The translations under genes were made by a program, and so were the position numbers. From Flavobacteriales bacterium (GTDB taxonomy: Bacteria > Bacteroidota > Bacteroidia > Flavobacteriales > Flavobacteriaceae): a stretch of 11,483 bases of DNA. Positions 1 to 7,819 of this stretch are shown here, piece after piece; within the stretch, counting starts at the first letter, position 1; each line of letters starts with the position of its first letter. The notes beneath the pieces are model-generated. The model was not told the origin of the DNA and ran no database searches. It was given only the letters and a program-made list of their open reading frames with translations. The stretch lies in assembly GCA_027032855.1 (NCBI GenBank), contig JALVLX010000124.1:1-11483 (forward strand). Direction: 5' to 3'.

Positions 1-628
1 ATAACATGGTCGGTAACATCATTTTGAGTTCCTGCCTGCGACTTCCCGGCAATAACGCAATAACAGGGCGGTTATCGAGTTGAAATTTATCAAAAAACTC
101 GTTGCGACTCAACCCCTTATGATTTTGCACGGCATCAACTACCGGATTGCCGACATATTCGGCGCTGACTTGGTGCTTGTTGTAAAAAGCTATTTCAAAA
201 GGCAAGATTACCAGCAGCTTGTCAATATACTTCTTTATTTTTTTAACCCGTCCTTCTTTCCACGCCCACAATTTCGGTGAAATATAATACACGGTTTTAA
301 AGCCTTTCTTCTTGACAAAACCGGCAATTTTCAGATTAAATCCGGGGTAATCCACCAAAATGACCACATCGGGATTGTAATCTACAATTGCCTTCTTGGT
401 TTGTTGCAAATTGCGATAAATGGTACGGATGTTTTTAATCACATCTACCACGCCCATAAATGCCATTTGGTTATAATGAATCAAAGGCGGACGTTTGGTA
501 ACTTTATGCATTAAGTCGCCTCCCAGATATTGAAATTCCGCTTCTTGGTCTTGTGCCTTAATAGCTTTCATTAAATTAGCGGCGTGTAAATCGCCCGATG
601 CTTCTCCTGCTATGATGAAATATTTCAT
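1..628 (-). CDS. lpxB: Lipid-A-disaccharide synthase, partial (C-terminal part beyond window)
   Basis: LpxB is a GT19 glycosyltransferase that condenses UDP-2,3-diacylglucosamine with lipid X to give the tetra-acyl disaccharide of lipid A, at the cytoplasmic face of the inner membrane. The 209 visible residues start MKYFIIAGEASGDLHAANL, the classic LpxB N-terminus (AGEASGD at 7-13). They continue with VDYPGFN (92-98), YYISPKLWAW (114-123), VGNPVVD (159-165) and LPGSRRQE (193-200), the last opening the nucleotide-sugar half. The family is usually about 370-385 residues, so a little over half is visible and nothing looks broken. The ATG at 628 is chosen because the conserved GEASGD motif follows at the expected distance. 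It lies 93 nt after the MuiA-like gene. Repeats in that gap, and no recognisable promoter box, leave it open whether the two are cotranscribed. Confidence 0.96.
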   Translation of the reverse strand, partial: MKYFIIAGEASGDLHAANLMKAIKAQDQEAEFQYLGGDLMHKVTKRPPLIHYNQMAFMGVVDVIKNIRTIYRNLQQTKKAIVDYNPDVVILVDYPGFNLKIAGFVKKKGFKTVYYISPKLWAWKEGRVKKIKKYIDKLLVILPFEIAFYNKHQVSAEYVGNPVVDAVQNHKGLSRNEFFDKFQLDNRPVIALLPGSRRQELKMMLPTML

Positions 629-644
629 TTTTTGTTGGTTATCC

Positions 645-658
645 GGTTATTTGATGAT
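645..658. repeat. 14-nt repeat GGTTATTTGATGAT, copy upstream of lpxB
   Basis: GGTTATTTGATGAT occurs here, 16 nt before the lpxB start codon, and again exactly at 9571-9584, 7 nt before another start codon. In both places GGTTATTTGG follows closely on the plus strand, so the similarity is longer than the 14-mer. Simple repeats of this TTGATGAT/TTGGTTAT type are familiar in intergenic DNA of Bacteroidota. The role is unknown. Confidence 0.6.
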
Positions 659-678
659 GTTGGTTATTTGGTACCGGC

Positions 679-703
679 GCTTTCCACTTTACCGCTTTCC
701 ACT
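679..703. repeat. Short direct repeat GCTTTCCACT x2 (15-nt period) after the MuiA-like gene
   Basis: GCTTTCCACT is present at 679-688 and 694-703. The 9-mer CTTTCCACT recurs at 9973-9981, at the 3' end of the ribosylnicotinamide kinase gene. In both places it sits at or just beyond the stop codon of a minus-strand gene. Read on the coding strand it is the AGTGGAAAG type of simple repeat that I associate with intergenic DNA of this phylum. Confidence 0.5.
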
Positions 704-721
704 CGGTACTAACATTAACTC

Positions 722-2638
722 CTACTCAATAATCAAACTATCATACTTAGGATGTTTAACGGCATAATGCAAAATCAATTCTTTTTTCTTGCCGGGCGCC
801 AGATGCAAATGCCAAATAACTTCACCGGTTTCGGTATTCATTTTACCACCGGATAAATCTTTGACTTCTACTTCTACATCACTACGGTCGGATACGGGTA
901 CTTGATCGTGTACTTCAATATTTACGGCTTGATTTTTATTGTTCTTGATAATGATACGCCATTTGCGGGTATCGGTACGCTTGCTTCCCAAGAATTTCCT
1001 GCCTGTAAATTTCTTATCGAGTTTACGTTCTATGTGAATACCCTTATCAACACCCAGTGAAACTTGCAATGTATCTTTGGCAAATCCGGTATCTAACAAA
1101 GTTTTGCCAACCGAAGTGCCGTCAATAAAAACATTGGCTTCTCCTGAAAGCAAATTATATTGTTCCCAATTTTTGATATGAGCGGTTAAAAAAGCATTTG
1201 TATCAATCTTTGGTACTGTAATGTATTCGTAATCAGTGGGAATGTCGTAATTGATAATAGGCACTTGTTTTACCTGATTATTAGAAGGCACCGTATAAGG
1301 CCGTTTGATATCAAAATAAACACTGGTTTGTTTTTCAATACGGTCTAAAGGTATAGGTTTATTCTTTTCAGCTTTCTTTCTGCCTTTGATTTTTACGCCT
1401 GCAGCTTTTCCCGAAAGCGCATTTGAAACACGAGGCGAATAACCCATGTCTTCATCGTAGTCGTCACTTTCTTGAATACCCATTGCAGAAACGACAACTT
1501 CTTGTAGCGCTTCTCTACTTTCTTCCATTTTTACATTAATTACGGGGCTATTTACCGGTATTTCCACTGTTTGAAAACCTAAATAGCTAAAAACCAAAGT
1601 GTTTGATGAACCGTCGGGAAGCATAATTTGATATTTACCGTCAAAATCCGTACTTGCTCCGATGGAAGTCCCCTTAACTGTAATATTCACACCGGGTAAA
1701 GGATCGCCGATTCCGGCTTGGGTTACGGTACCGGTTACTTTTTTAAAGTGATTGCCATAAACCGGTGGCGCGGTATTGTAGCCCAAACGGTAGGGTATCA
1801 AATGTGGAATTTCATTGGATTGTGTCGGGTTGCTTGATGAAAAACTCAGCATTACTTTATTCCAATCTTTCTGTGTAGCTTGTTTGACATTGGCTTTGTA
1901 AGTTACGTGTAGTGGCTCGTTGATATTTTTTAAGCGAATGTCATAAGTCGGATACCAATTAGCATGTGAAACATTGTAAACCAGTTTGAATTTTGAAGAA
2001 AAAGTTTTTTCTGCCGAGACTTTTACCACAATTTCACCTGAAGGATAGATTTTGGTATCGGAAATCTTTTTGATTTGATTGAGCAATACCGCTTTTTGAT
2101 CTTGTAGCTTTTTGATGTCTTTTTGGTGTTTAAGTTTCTTAAATTTCAATTCTGACATTTTGATAGCATAATAATCTGCCATCGATTTTAATACCTGTGC
2201 CGTCAATACTTGATTTTTGCCACCTATATTTTTGTTGCGTTGCAGCAAATCTATTTCTTCATCGATTATTTCCAAGCGGGTCTTGGCTTCTGAAATTTGA
2301 TCATTTAGTGCAAAGTATTTGTTCTCTAAAGTCACCAAAGCCGCCGGACGGGTGTTTTTATCCTTGTAATTTTGTTCGTGTTTGACCGATAAAATCATCA
2401 AAGGACCAGTTGCACTTACCTGAATACTTTTAGGGTTGATAAACGGGGACATTCCGGTAAAGCGTAAAGTTGTTTCGCCTTTTGAAACTGTGATATTTTT
2501 GAAGCGGGTAACTTGTGCGTTATTCAAAAAGACCGTAACATTTTTGATTTGGCTACTTATCTTTTTTTCGGTGTTTTGTTGTGCAAAACTTTGGTGTAAC
2601 CAAAACATTGCAAAAAGAAGTATTCCTAATTTTTTCAT
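722..2638 (-). CDS. Secreted MuiA-family protein (DUF4140/DUF4139) with inserted SusC-like regulatory domain
   Basis: The 638-residue protein has a signal peptide (1-19, cleavage near SFA-QQ), so it is exported to the periplasm or outer surface. Residues about 31-130 match the DUF4140 N-terminal domain (IKNVTVFLNNAQVTR), about 103-195 form a charged coiled coil, and about 217 to the end is the DUF4139 domain (VYNVSHANWYPTYDIRL; closing LHLAPGKKKELILHYAVKHP). This is the 'mucoidy inhibitor A' family, whose biochemical role is unknown. DUF4139 is interrupted at about 300-418 by a carboxypeptidase-regulatory-like beta-sandwich, a TonB-box-like stretch (EALQEVVVSAMGI, 377-388) and a stretch resembling the start of a SusC plug (ALSGKAAGVKI, 407-417). 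There is no outer-membrane barrel. The gene starts 71 nt after the histidine kinase gene ends, so cotranscription is possible. A structural or adhesive envelope role is inferred only from family and export signal. Confidence 0.88.
   Translation of the reverse strand: MKKLGILLFAMFWLHQSFAQQNTEKKISSQIKNVTVFLNNAQVTRFKNITVSKGETTLRFTGMSPFINPKSIQVSATGPLMILSVKHEQNYKDKNTRPAALVTLENKYFALNDQISEAKTRLEIIDEEIDLLQRNKNIGGKNQVLTAQVLKSMADYYAIKMSELKFKKLKHQKDIKKLQDQKAVLLNQIKKISDTKIYPSGEIVVKVSAEKTFSSKFKLVYNVSHANWYPTYDIRLKNINEPLHVTYKANVKQATQKDWNKVMLSFSSSNPTQSNEIPHLIPYRLGYNTAPPVYGNHFKKVTGTVTQAGIGDPLPGVNITVKGTSIGASTDFDGKYQIMLPDGSSNTLVFSYLGFQTVEIPVNSPVINVKMEESREALQEVVVSAMGIQESDDYDEDMGYSPRVSNALSGKAAGVKIKGRKKAEKNKPIPLDRIEKQTSVYFDIKRPYTVPSNNQVKQVPIINYDIPTDYEYITVPKIDTNAFLTAHIKNWEQYNLLSGEANVFIDGTSVGKTLLDTGFAKDTLQVSLGVDKGIHIERKLDKKFTGRKFLGSKRTDTRKWRIIIKNNKNQAVNIEVHDQVPVSDRSDVEVEVKDLSGGKMNTETGEVIWHLHLAPGKKKELILHYAVKHPKYDSLIIE
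1385..1741 (-). other. Inserted SusC-like module inside the MuiA-family gene
   Basis: This codes residues about 300-418. VTGTVTQAGIGDPLPGVNIT, DFDGKY and the VFSYLGFQTVEIPV strand are diagnostic of the CarboxypepD_reg-like domain at the N-terminus of SusC/RagA TonB-dependent transporters. EALQEVVVSAMGI then copies their TonB box, and NALSGKAAGVKIKG resembles the NALQGKVAGV start of their plug. DUF4139 sequence flanks it on both sides, so it is an insertion in frame, not an end fusion. The boundaries are approximate. Confidence 0.8.
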
Positions 2639-2709
2639 AACAGATGAAGTTTTTTCATATTTAATAAATATAAGTTTTTTTTAGACATCTTAACCATGTG
2701 TCTTTGCAT

Positions 2710-3852
2710 TCACAACGCCTTTTGCAATACAATCCGGAAAGTCGTACCTTCATTTAAAACGGATTTTTTGACATAAATCTTACCCTTATGATATTGCTCA
2801 ATGATACGTTTGCTCAATGACAACCCGAGACCCCAACCGCGTTTTTTGGTGGTGTAACCGGGTTGAAAAATCTGTTTAAACTTTGAAGCGGGAATACCTT
2901 TGCCCGTATCGCTGATATCTATAAACACTTGCTGATCATTATCACTGATTTCAATTGTGATGTCTCCTTTTCCTTCCATGGCATCAATGGCATTTTTAAC
3001 CATATTTTCTATGACCCACGAATACAACTGTTCATTGAGAAGCGCTTGCAGTTTTTCGGGTGTTTTTAAGGAAATTTTGACCAATCTCGATGTGCGACTT
3101 TTGATATAATGAACGGTATGCTTGGTAATTTCAACCACGTCTAGTGGTTCGAGTTTCGGGACAGACCCGATTTTTGAGAAGCGTTGCGAAATAACATTGA
3201 GCCGTTGGACGTCTTTTTCAATTTCTTCTACGGGAATATCCGGATTGTTTTCGGATTTCAAGATTTCAATCCAGCCCATTAGAGAGCTTAAAGGCGTGCC
3301 TATTTGATGTGCGGTTTCCTTAGCCAGTCCCGACCACAAACGGTTTTCATCGGAAATTTTACCCGTGTGATAATACATATAAACGATAGCGGCAAACAGC
3401 AAAAAAATAGCTACTAAAATAACCGGATAATATGTCAGTTTGCTCAATAAAGATGAATCGCCGTAATACAAAATCTGGTAGTCATCATCGCCTAAGTCTA
3501 ACTTAAAATGCTTATCGGTTTGTTTAAATTCCGCCAGTTTTTTTTGAATAAATTTAGGGTTGTCTTTTGATAAATTTCTATGAAAAACAACTTTTTTGTT
3601 TTTATCTACAATTATAACCGGTATGGTGTGGTTTTTTTCTAAAATAGATGATGATAAATTAAGCAATGCCGGATTGTCGTCATTTACATCTAACAATTTT
3701 TGATAAGCCGAGGCCAATATTTCCATTTTAGCACGTTCTTCTTGCTTGAATTCTTGCAAAAAACGGTTGGTCTCTAACAATGTTATAGCTAGAGCCAGTA
3801 GGGTAGTGCTAATGAAAATCAGCCGTTTATGTTTCGAAAGATGTTGCCTCAT
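2710..3852 (-). CDS. Membrane sensor histidine kinase (orphan)
   Basis: The 380-residue protein has two membrane helices (about 11-27 and 140-160) enclosing an extracytoplasmic sensor region of about 110 residues that I do not recognise. The cytoplasmic part starts directly with the dimerisation helix: the phosphoacceptor is His182 in KETAHQIGTPLSSLMGW. There is no clear HAMP or PAS domain between. The HATPase domain shows the N box (IENMVKNAIDAM, 281-292), the G1 box (DTGKGIP, 315-321) and the F/G2 region (FQPGYTTKKRGWGLGLSLSK, 329-348), so it looks catalytically complete. No response regulator is encoded next to it, so its partner is elsewhere. It starts 5 nt after the glmS stop codon and is almost certainly cotranscribed with glmS. 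A link to envelope sensing is an inference from position only. Confidence 0.93.
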   Translation of the reverse strand: MRQHLSKHKRLIFISTTLLALAITLLETNRFLQEFKQEERAKMEILASAYQKLLDVNDDNPALLNLSSSILEKNHTIPVIIVDKNKKVVFHRNLSKDNPKFIQKKLAEFKQTDKHFKLDLGDDDYQILYYGDSSLLSKLTYYPVILVAIFLLFAAIVYMYYHTGKISDENRLWSGLAKETAHQIGTPLSSLMGWIEILKSENNPDIPVEEIEKDVQRLNVISQRFSKIGSVPKLEPLDVVEITKHTVHYIKSRTSRLVKISLKTPEKLQALLNEQLYSWVIENMVKNAIDAMEGKGDITIEISDNDQQVFIDISDTGKGIPASKFKQIFQPGYTTKKRGWGLGLSLSKRIIEQYHKGKIYVKKSVLNEGTTFRIVLQKAL

Positions 3853-3857
3853 TCCGG

Positions 3858-5702
3858 TTATTCAACAGTTACCGACTTGGCCAAATTGCGAGGTTGGTCA
3901 ACGTTGCAGCCACGGTAAACAGCAATATAATATGATAATAACTGTAAGGGTATAGTTGCCAATAAAGGCGTAAAGGCCTCTACGGTTTCCGGAATTTCAA
4001 TCACGTGGTCTGCAAGGTTTTTAACTTGTTCATCTCCTTCTGTAACTATAGCGATAATTTTACCTTTTCGTGACTTGATTTCCTGAATATTACTGACAAC
4101 TTTTTCATACTGACCTTTTTTGGTTGCAATGACAAAAACAGGCATATTCTCATCAATCAGTGCGATAGGACCGTGTTTCATTTCAGCAGCAGGATAACCT
4201 TCTGCGTGGATATATGAAATTTCTTTCAATTTGAGTGCACCTTCCAAAGCTACGGGAAAGTTAAAACCACGTCCGAGATACAAAGCATTGGTCGCATCTT
4301 TATAATGATTAGCCACTTGCTGGATATACAAATCGGTTTGTAAGGTTTTCTCAATTTTTTCGGGAATGTGTGCCAATTCAGACAGATACATATTGTATTC
4401 AGCTATAGATAAAGTTCCTTTTTCTTTGGCGAGTTTGAGTGCCATCATAGCCATAACCAACACTTGTGTTGTAAAGGCTTTGGTTGAAGCAACGCCTATT
4501 TCGGGTCCGGCGTGTGTGTATGTACCGGAATCGGATTCGCGAGGTATAGACGACCCTACAACATTACAAATGGCATAAACAAAAGCCTTGTGTTGTTTGG
4601 CTAATTTGATAGCTGCTAAAGTATCAGCTGTTTCGCCCGATTGGGATACGGGAATGACGATATCATTTTCTTTGATGATCGGGTTGCGGTAACGGAATTC
4701 CGAGCTGTATTCAACTTCCACGGGAATACGAGCCAATTCTTCAAAAAGATATTCTCCGACCAATCCGGCATGCCAGGATGTTCCGGCACCAATCATGATG
4801 AGGCGGTCGGCATTTAAAAATTTGTGCAGATAATTGTCAATACCTGATAATTTGATTAAGTTTTGTTCCGGCAAAACCCGTCCACGCATTGTGTCACGAA
4901 TTACGTTGGGTTGTTCGTAAATTTCTTTCAACATAAAATGTTCGTAACCGCCTTTTTCAATTTGGTCCAAACTCAGTTTCAATTCTTGAATATAAGGCAC
5001 GATTTTGCTATCGTCTTTAATATTTCTGATATCCGGTTCTTTACCTTTTTTGATAATAGCCATTTGCTCGTCTTCCAGATAGAGTGCATTCTTGGTAAAT
5101 TCGATAAACGGAGTTGCGTCGGATGCGATAAAATATTCATCATCCCCGATACCTATTGCTAGAGGACTTCCTAGACGAGCCATGACAATTTCATCCGGTT
5201 TTTGTCGATTAAAAACAACGATAGCATAAGCGCCAACAACTTCATTTAGAGCAATTTGAACAGCTTTACCTAAACCAACACCTTCTTTTTTCATCACGTC
5301 TTCAATCAGATTGACCAAGACTTCTGTATCAGTTTCACTCTTAAAGGTATAGCCACGACTCAGTAAAGTTTGTTTGATTGGTTCATAATTTTCAATAATA
5401 CCGTTGTGGACAATGACCAAGTTTCCGGAATTAGACAAGTGTGGGTGTGCGTTGGTATTATTGGGTTCGCCATGTGTTGCCCAACGGGTGTGCCCCAAAC
5501 CGATTAGCCCTTTTTTGTCTTCATTATTAGTAAAAAGTTGTTCCAAATCAGCAACTTTTCCTTTGGTTTTTTTGTGAATTAGTTCTTGGTCAAATAACGC
5601 TAATCCGGCACTGTCATAACCACGATATTCCAAGCGTTTTAATCCGTTGATAATAATAGGGAAGGCATCTCTTTGCCCAATATACCCGACGATTCCACAC
5701 AT
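3858..5702 (-). CDS. glmS: Glutamine--fructose-6-phosphate aminotransferase (isomerizing)
   Basis: This cytoplasmic enzyme makes glucosamine-6-phosphate from fructose-6-phosphate and glutamine, the entry step to UDP-GlcNAc for peptidoglycan and lipid A. The 614 residues are full length (E. coli 609). The class II glutaminase half starts MCGIVGYIG with the nucleophile Cys2 (exposed once Met is removed) and shows RWATHG (73-78), HNGIIEN (99-105) and SETDTE (122-127). The first SIS domain has GAGTSWHA (305-312) and SQSGETADT (353-361). The second has EGALKLKEISYIHAEG (487-502) and MKHGPIALID (508-517). Glu494, His510 and Lys609 correspond to the E. coli isomerase residues Glu488, His504 and Lys603, and the end PRNLAKSVTVE is canonical. 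The start is fixed by the need for Cys at position 2. The histidine kinase gene follows after 5 nt. A candidate -7 box lies about 90 nt upstream. I see no glmS ribozyme core in the leader. Confidence 0.98.
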   Translation of the reverse strand: MCGIVGYIGQRDAFPIIINGLKRLEYRGYDSAGLALFDQELIHKKTKGKVADLEQLFTNNEDKKGLIGLGHTRWATHGEPNNTNAHPHLSNSGNLVIVHNGIIENYEPIKQTLLSRGYTFKSETDTEVLVNLIEDVMKKEGVGLGKAVQIALNEVVGAYAIVVFNRQKPDEIVMARLGSPLAIGIGDDEYFIASDATPFIEFTKNALYLEDEQMAIIKKGKEPDIRNIKDDSKIVPYIQELKLSLDQIEKGGYEHFMLKEIYEQPNVIRDTMRGRVLPEQNLIKLSGIDNYLHKFLNADRLIMIGAGTSWHAGLVGEYLFEELARIPVEVEYSSEFRYRNPIIKENDIVIPVSQSGETADTLAAIKLAKQHKAFVYAICNVVGSSIPRESDSGTYTHAGPEIGVASTKAFTTQVLVMAMMALKLAKEKGTLSIAEYNMYLSELAHIPEKIEKTLQTDLYIQQVANHYKDATNALYLGRGFNFPVALEGALKLKEISYIHAEGYPAAEMKHGPIALIDENMPVFVIATKKGQYEKVVSNIQEIKSRKGKIIAIVTEGDEQVKNLADHVIEIPETVEAFTPLLATIPLQLLSYYIAVYRGCNVDQPRNLAKSVTVE

Positions 5703-5792
5703 AGTTTTTTAGTATTTTGTATGATGAATATTTTAGTGTTTTGTTTGTTTATTTTTCCTAATTTTTCAGCACTAAACAGATATTTTGTAATG

Positions 5793-5800
5793 CAAAAATA
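5793..5800 (-). promoter_or_regulatory. Candidate -7 promoter box TATTTTTG upstream of glmS
   Basis: The minus strand reads TATTTTTG, fitting the Bacteroidota -7 consensus TAnnTTTG, 90 nt before the glmS ATG. There is no TTG at the preferred 19-21 nt upstream spacing, so the -33 half is weak. A start here would give a leader of about 85 nt. Confidence 0.4.
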
Positions 5801-5875
5801 GTGCCAATTTTTAGAAGCCTACTAGTTTTCAAAATCTGCTAGGTCTTGTAGATTTCCTAACCCTTTTGCAATGCT

Positions 5876-5902
5876 CCGTCGGGGGTATCCTGCCCCCGAC
5901 GG
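5876..5902. repeat. GC-rich perfect hairpin between pepA and glmS
   Basis: CCGTCGGGGG (5876-5885) and CCCCCGACGG (5893-5902) form a perfect 10-bp stem with a 7-nt loop, in otherwise AT-rich DNA, 34 nt after the pepA stop codon. On the transcribed (minus) strand no T-run follows, so it is not a textbook Rho-independent terminator. It could still mark the 3' end of the pepA transcript or be a REP-like element. The rest of the 234-nt gap holds degenerate short inverted repeats (for example AAATCT at 5832 with AGATTT at 5850) and the candidate glmS promoter. Confidence 0.7.
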
Positions 5903-5936
5903 TCAGATATGACAGGTTTTTTGAAACCAAACAGGT

Positions 5937-7334
5937 CTAAGCAAAATCTTTTAAAAATTCATACATTAAGCGTACACCAAATCCGGTACCGCCTTTACCT
6001 TTATAATCTTGTGCACTTTCAAGAAAAGCGGGGCCGGCAATGTCGATATGAATATACGGATGTTTGGCAAAATGTTCTAAAAATTTTCCGGCTGTAATCA
6101 TTCCGGCATTACCGCTACCGATGTTTTTCATATCTGCTATATCCGATTTCATTTCGTCTTTCCATTCGTCCCAGAAAGGAAATTCTACCAAGCGTTCGTA
6201 AACTTTCTTACCGGATTTTTGTAAATTTTTGATATATTTTTTAGGAGCATTCCCCATGACAATAGCGGCTTTATCACCGATAGCTCTTACGGCGGCTCCT
6301 GTTAAGGTAGCGGCATCAATAATTACTTCGGGTTTGTATTGGTTGGCATAAGCAATGGCATCGGCAAGTATCATTCTACCCTCTGCATCAGTGTTGAGTA
6401 CTTCTACTGTAGTGCCGTCATACATTTCAATGACGTCGCCGGGTGCATAAGCATTTTTACCCGGACGGTTGTCGGTTGCGGGAATGAGCGCAATGACCCA
6501 AATAGGTAATTTATTCTTAGAAACAGCGTCCAAAGTACCTGCCATCATAGCGGCTCCGGCCATATCGCTTTTCATCAAATCCATAGAGTGGGAAGTAGGT
6601 TTTAAACTTAAGCCTCCGGTGTCATAAACAATTCCTTTACCGACCAAAACAACCGGTTTTTTGTTCTTGGCATTTTTGGGTTTCCATTCCATGATGGTAA
6701 ATGTAGGTGGTATAACCGAGCCTTTGTTGACGGCCAATAAACCACCCATTCTCAAGTTTTCAATATCTTTTTTGTGTAAAACTTTGACTTTTAAACCGTC
6801 GTTTTGAGTTTTCTTGTGTAGTTCCATTGCTAAGCGTTCGGCATCAAGGTATGAAACCGGTTCATTGACCAATGTACGTGCCCACAAGACTGCTTCAATC
6901 ACGTTTTTGAGCTCATCTACTTTCTTTTGGCTGATGCCTTTGACTTTGACCGTATTGAGTTTGTTTTTCTTTTTATCTTTGTCAGAAAAATATTTTAAGA
7001 ATTGATAATCAGACAGGTATAAACCTTCCAGAAAAGCTTCCAAATCATTGTCCTTTTCACCTACAACAAACACTTCGGTTTCTTTGTCTTTTAATTCGCT
7101 ATGAATTTTATGTGCAAATTTTCTGATTTTTTCCAAATCCGCGCCTTTGGTTTTGACCACAAACATATTGTGTTTAGGCGTTTTTATGGATTGGATATCT
7201 TCTTTGCCGAAACTTTCTTTCGTAAAAGGTACGACTTTTTCACAAGGCAAATATTTAATATCGGATTTTTTTTCAGCCAATACAATGACGTTTTTGGCAG
7301 CTTCCGGTAATTTTTTAATGACTTTTATTTTCAT
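5937..7334 (-). CDS. pepA: Leucyl (M17 family) cytosol aminopeptidase
   Basis: This is a two-metal aminopeptidase that releases N-terminal residues from peptides in the cytoplasm. It is 465 residues, slightly shorter than most members because the poorly conserved N-terminal domain (1 to about 150) is compact and lysine-rich. The catalytic domain is complete. The metal ligands by family alignment are Lys233 and Asp238 (GKGIVYDTGG), Asp257 (KSDMAG), and Asp316 and Glu318 within the M17 signature NTDAEGRMILADA (315-327). Catalytic Lys245 (LSLKP) and Arg320 are also present, as is DAATLTG (340-346). Some M17 proteins also bind DNA; nothing here shows that. The gene begins 56 nt after the PIN toxin gene. 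TAAATTTG at 7369-7376 on the minus strand is a possible own -7 box, so it need not depend on the toxin-antitoxin promoter. Confidence 0.96.
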   Translation of the reverse strand: MKIKVIKKLPEAAKNVIVLAEKKSDIKYLPCEKVVPFTKESFGKEDIQSIKTPKHNMFVVKTKGADLEKIRKFAHKIHSELKDKETEVFVVGEKDNDLEAFLEGLYLSDYQFLKYFSDKDKKKNKLNTVKVKGISQKKVDELKNVIEAVLWARTLVNEPVSYLDAERLAMELHKKTQNDGLKVKVLHKKDIENLRMGGLLAVNKGSVIPPTFTIMEWKPKNAKNKKPVVLVGKGIVYDTGGLSLKPTSHSMDLMKSDMAGAAMMAGTLDAVSKNKLPIWVIALIPATDNRPGKNAYAPGDVIEMYDGTTVEVLNTDAEGRMILADAIAYANQYKPEVIIDAATLTGAAVRAIGDKAAIVMGNAPKKYIKNLQKSGKKVYERLVEFPFWDEWKDEMKSDIADMKNIGSGNAGMITAGKFLEHFAKHPYIHIDIAGPAFLESAQDYKGKGGTGFGVRLMYEFLKDFA

Positions 7335-7390
7335 GGAGTTTTGATTTTTATAAGTTATTAAGTTGTTTCAAATTTAATATTGATAAAAAA

Positions 7391-7819
7391 TTATTTGCTT
7401 TTATTTCTCATTTTTAAATAATCTAAGGGCGTTATCACAGCTATCTGTGAGTGTTTGTAATCTTTGACATTTCTTGTAATTATCGCCTCTATTCCACTAA
7501 TTGTTAAGGCTGATGAATATTGTACGGAATCTTCAAAATCTTTAAAATTATTATTTATAGCTTGAAGAATTTCTTTTTTAGTTGTTCCGACAATTTCCAT
7601 CATATTGATTAATTCTTCAATAACTTCCAAGGCTTTTTTGTGTCCCAGGTATTTTCTTACAATGTAATAAATGTTGTTGATACTGACAGCAGATAAATAT
7701 AATTTGATTTTACCGCGTTCGTTCAATTCAAATAACTCACTTGCCGAATTGGCAAAGGGTTCTCTGTCTGTAAAGAAATCAATGACCACGTCGGAATCAA
7801 TAAATAGTTTAGGCGTCAT
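7391..7819 (-). CDS. PIN-domain toxin (VapC-like, PIN_3 type)
   Basis: The 142-residue protein matches the PIN_3 nuclease family. The first acidic strand is FIDSDVVIDFF (Asp8, Asp10, Asp14), followed by the family's REPF motif (19-22). The core YLSAVSINNIYYIVRKYLG lies at 41-59. The second acidic cluster is DFEDSVQY (Asp94, Glu96, Asp97), and ITRNVKDY (114-121) ends with Asp120 at the active site. PIN toxins are Mg-dependent endoribonucleases that cut tRNA, rRNA or mRNA; the target cannot be read from sequence. All expected acidic positions appear intact, so it is probably active. Its ATG lies inside the end of the antitoxin gene (11-nt overlap), the usual arrangement for coupled translation and for making antitoxin first. 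The antitoxin gene is directly upstream. Confidence 0.92.
   Translation of the reverse strand: MTPKLFIDSDVVIDFFTDREPFANSASELFELNERGKIKLYLSAVSINNIYYIVRKYLGHKKALEVIEELINMMEIVGTTKKEILQAINNNFKDFEDSVQYSSALTISGIEAIITRNVKDYKHSQIAVITPLDYLKMRNKSK

Noticed and set aside
80..280. Plus-strand 66-codon reading frame at the left edge
   Set aside because: It is antisense to lpxB, whose conserved motifs VGNPVVD and LPFE lie in the same region.
722..2638. SusC/RagA TonB-dependent transporter
   Set aside because: Only the N-terminal regulatory and TonB-box-like parts are present, inside DUF4139. There is no beta-barrel, and 638 residues is far too short.
5876..5902. Canonical Rho-independent terminator
   Set aside because: No T-run follows on the transcribed strand. 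The T6 on the plus strand begins about 12 nt away and no plus-strand gene ends there.
5703..5936. glmS ribozyme or other riboswitch in the glmS leader
   Set aside because: The predicted leader is about 85 nt and AT-rich without the ribozyme core. The glmS ribozyme is mainly known from Gram-positive bacteria.
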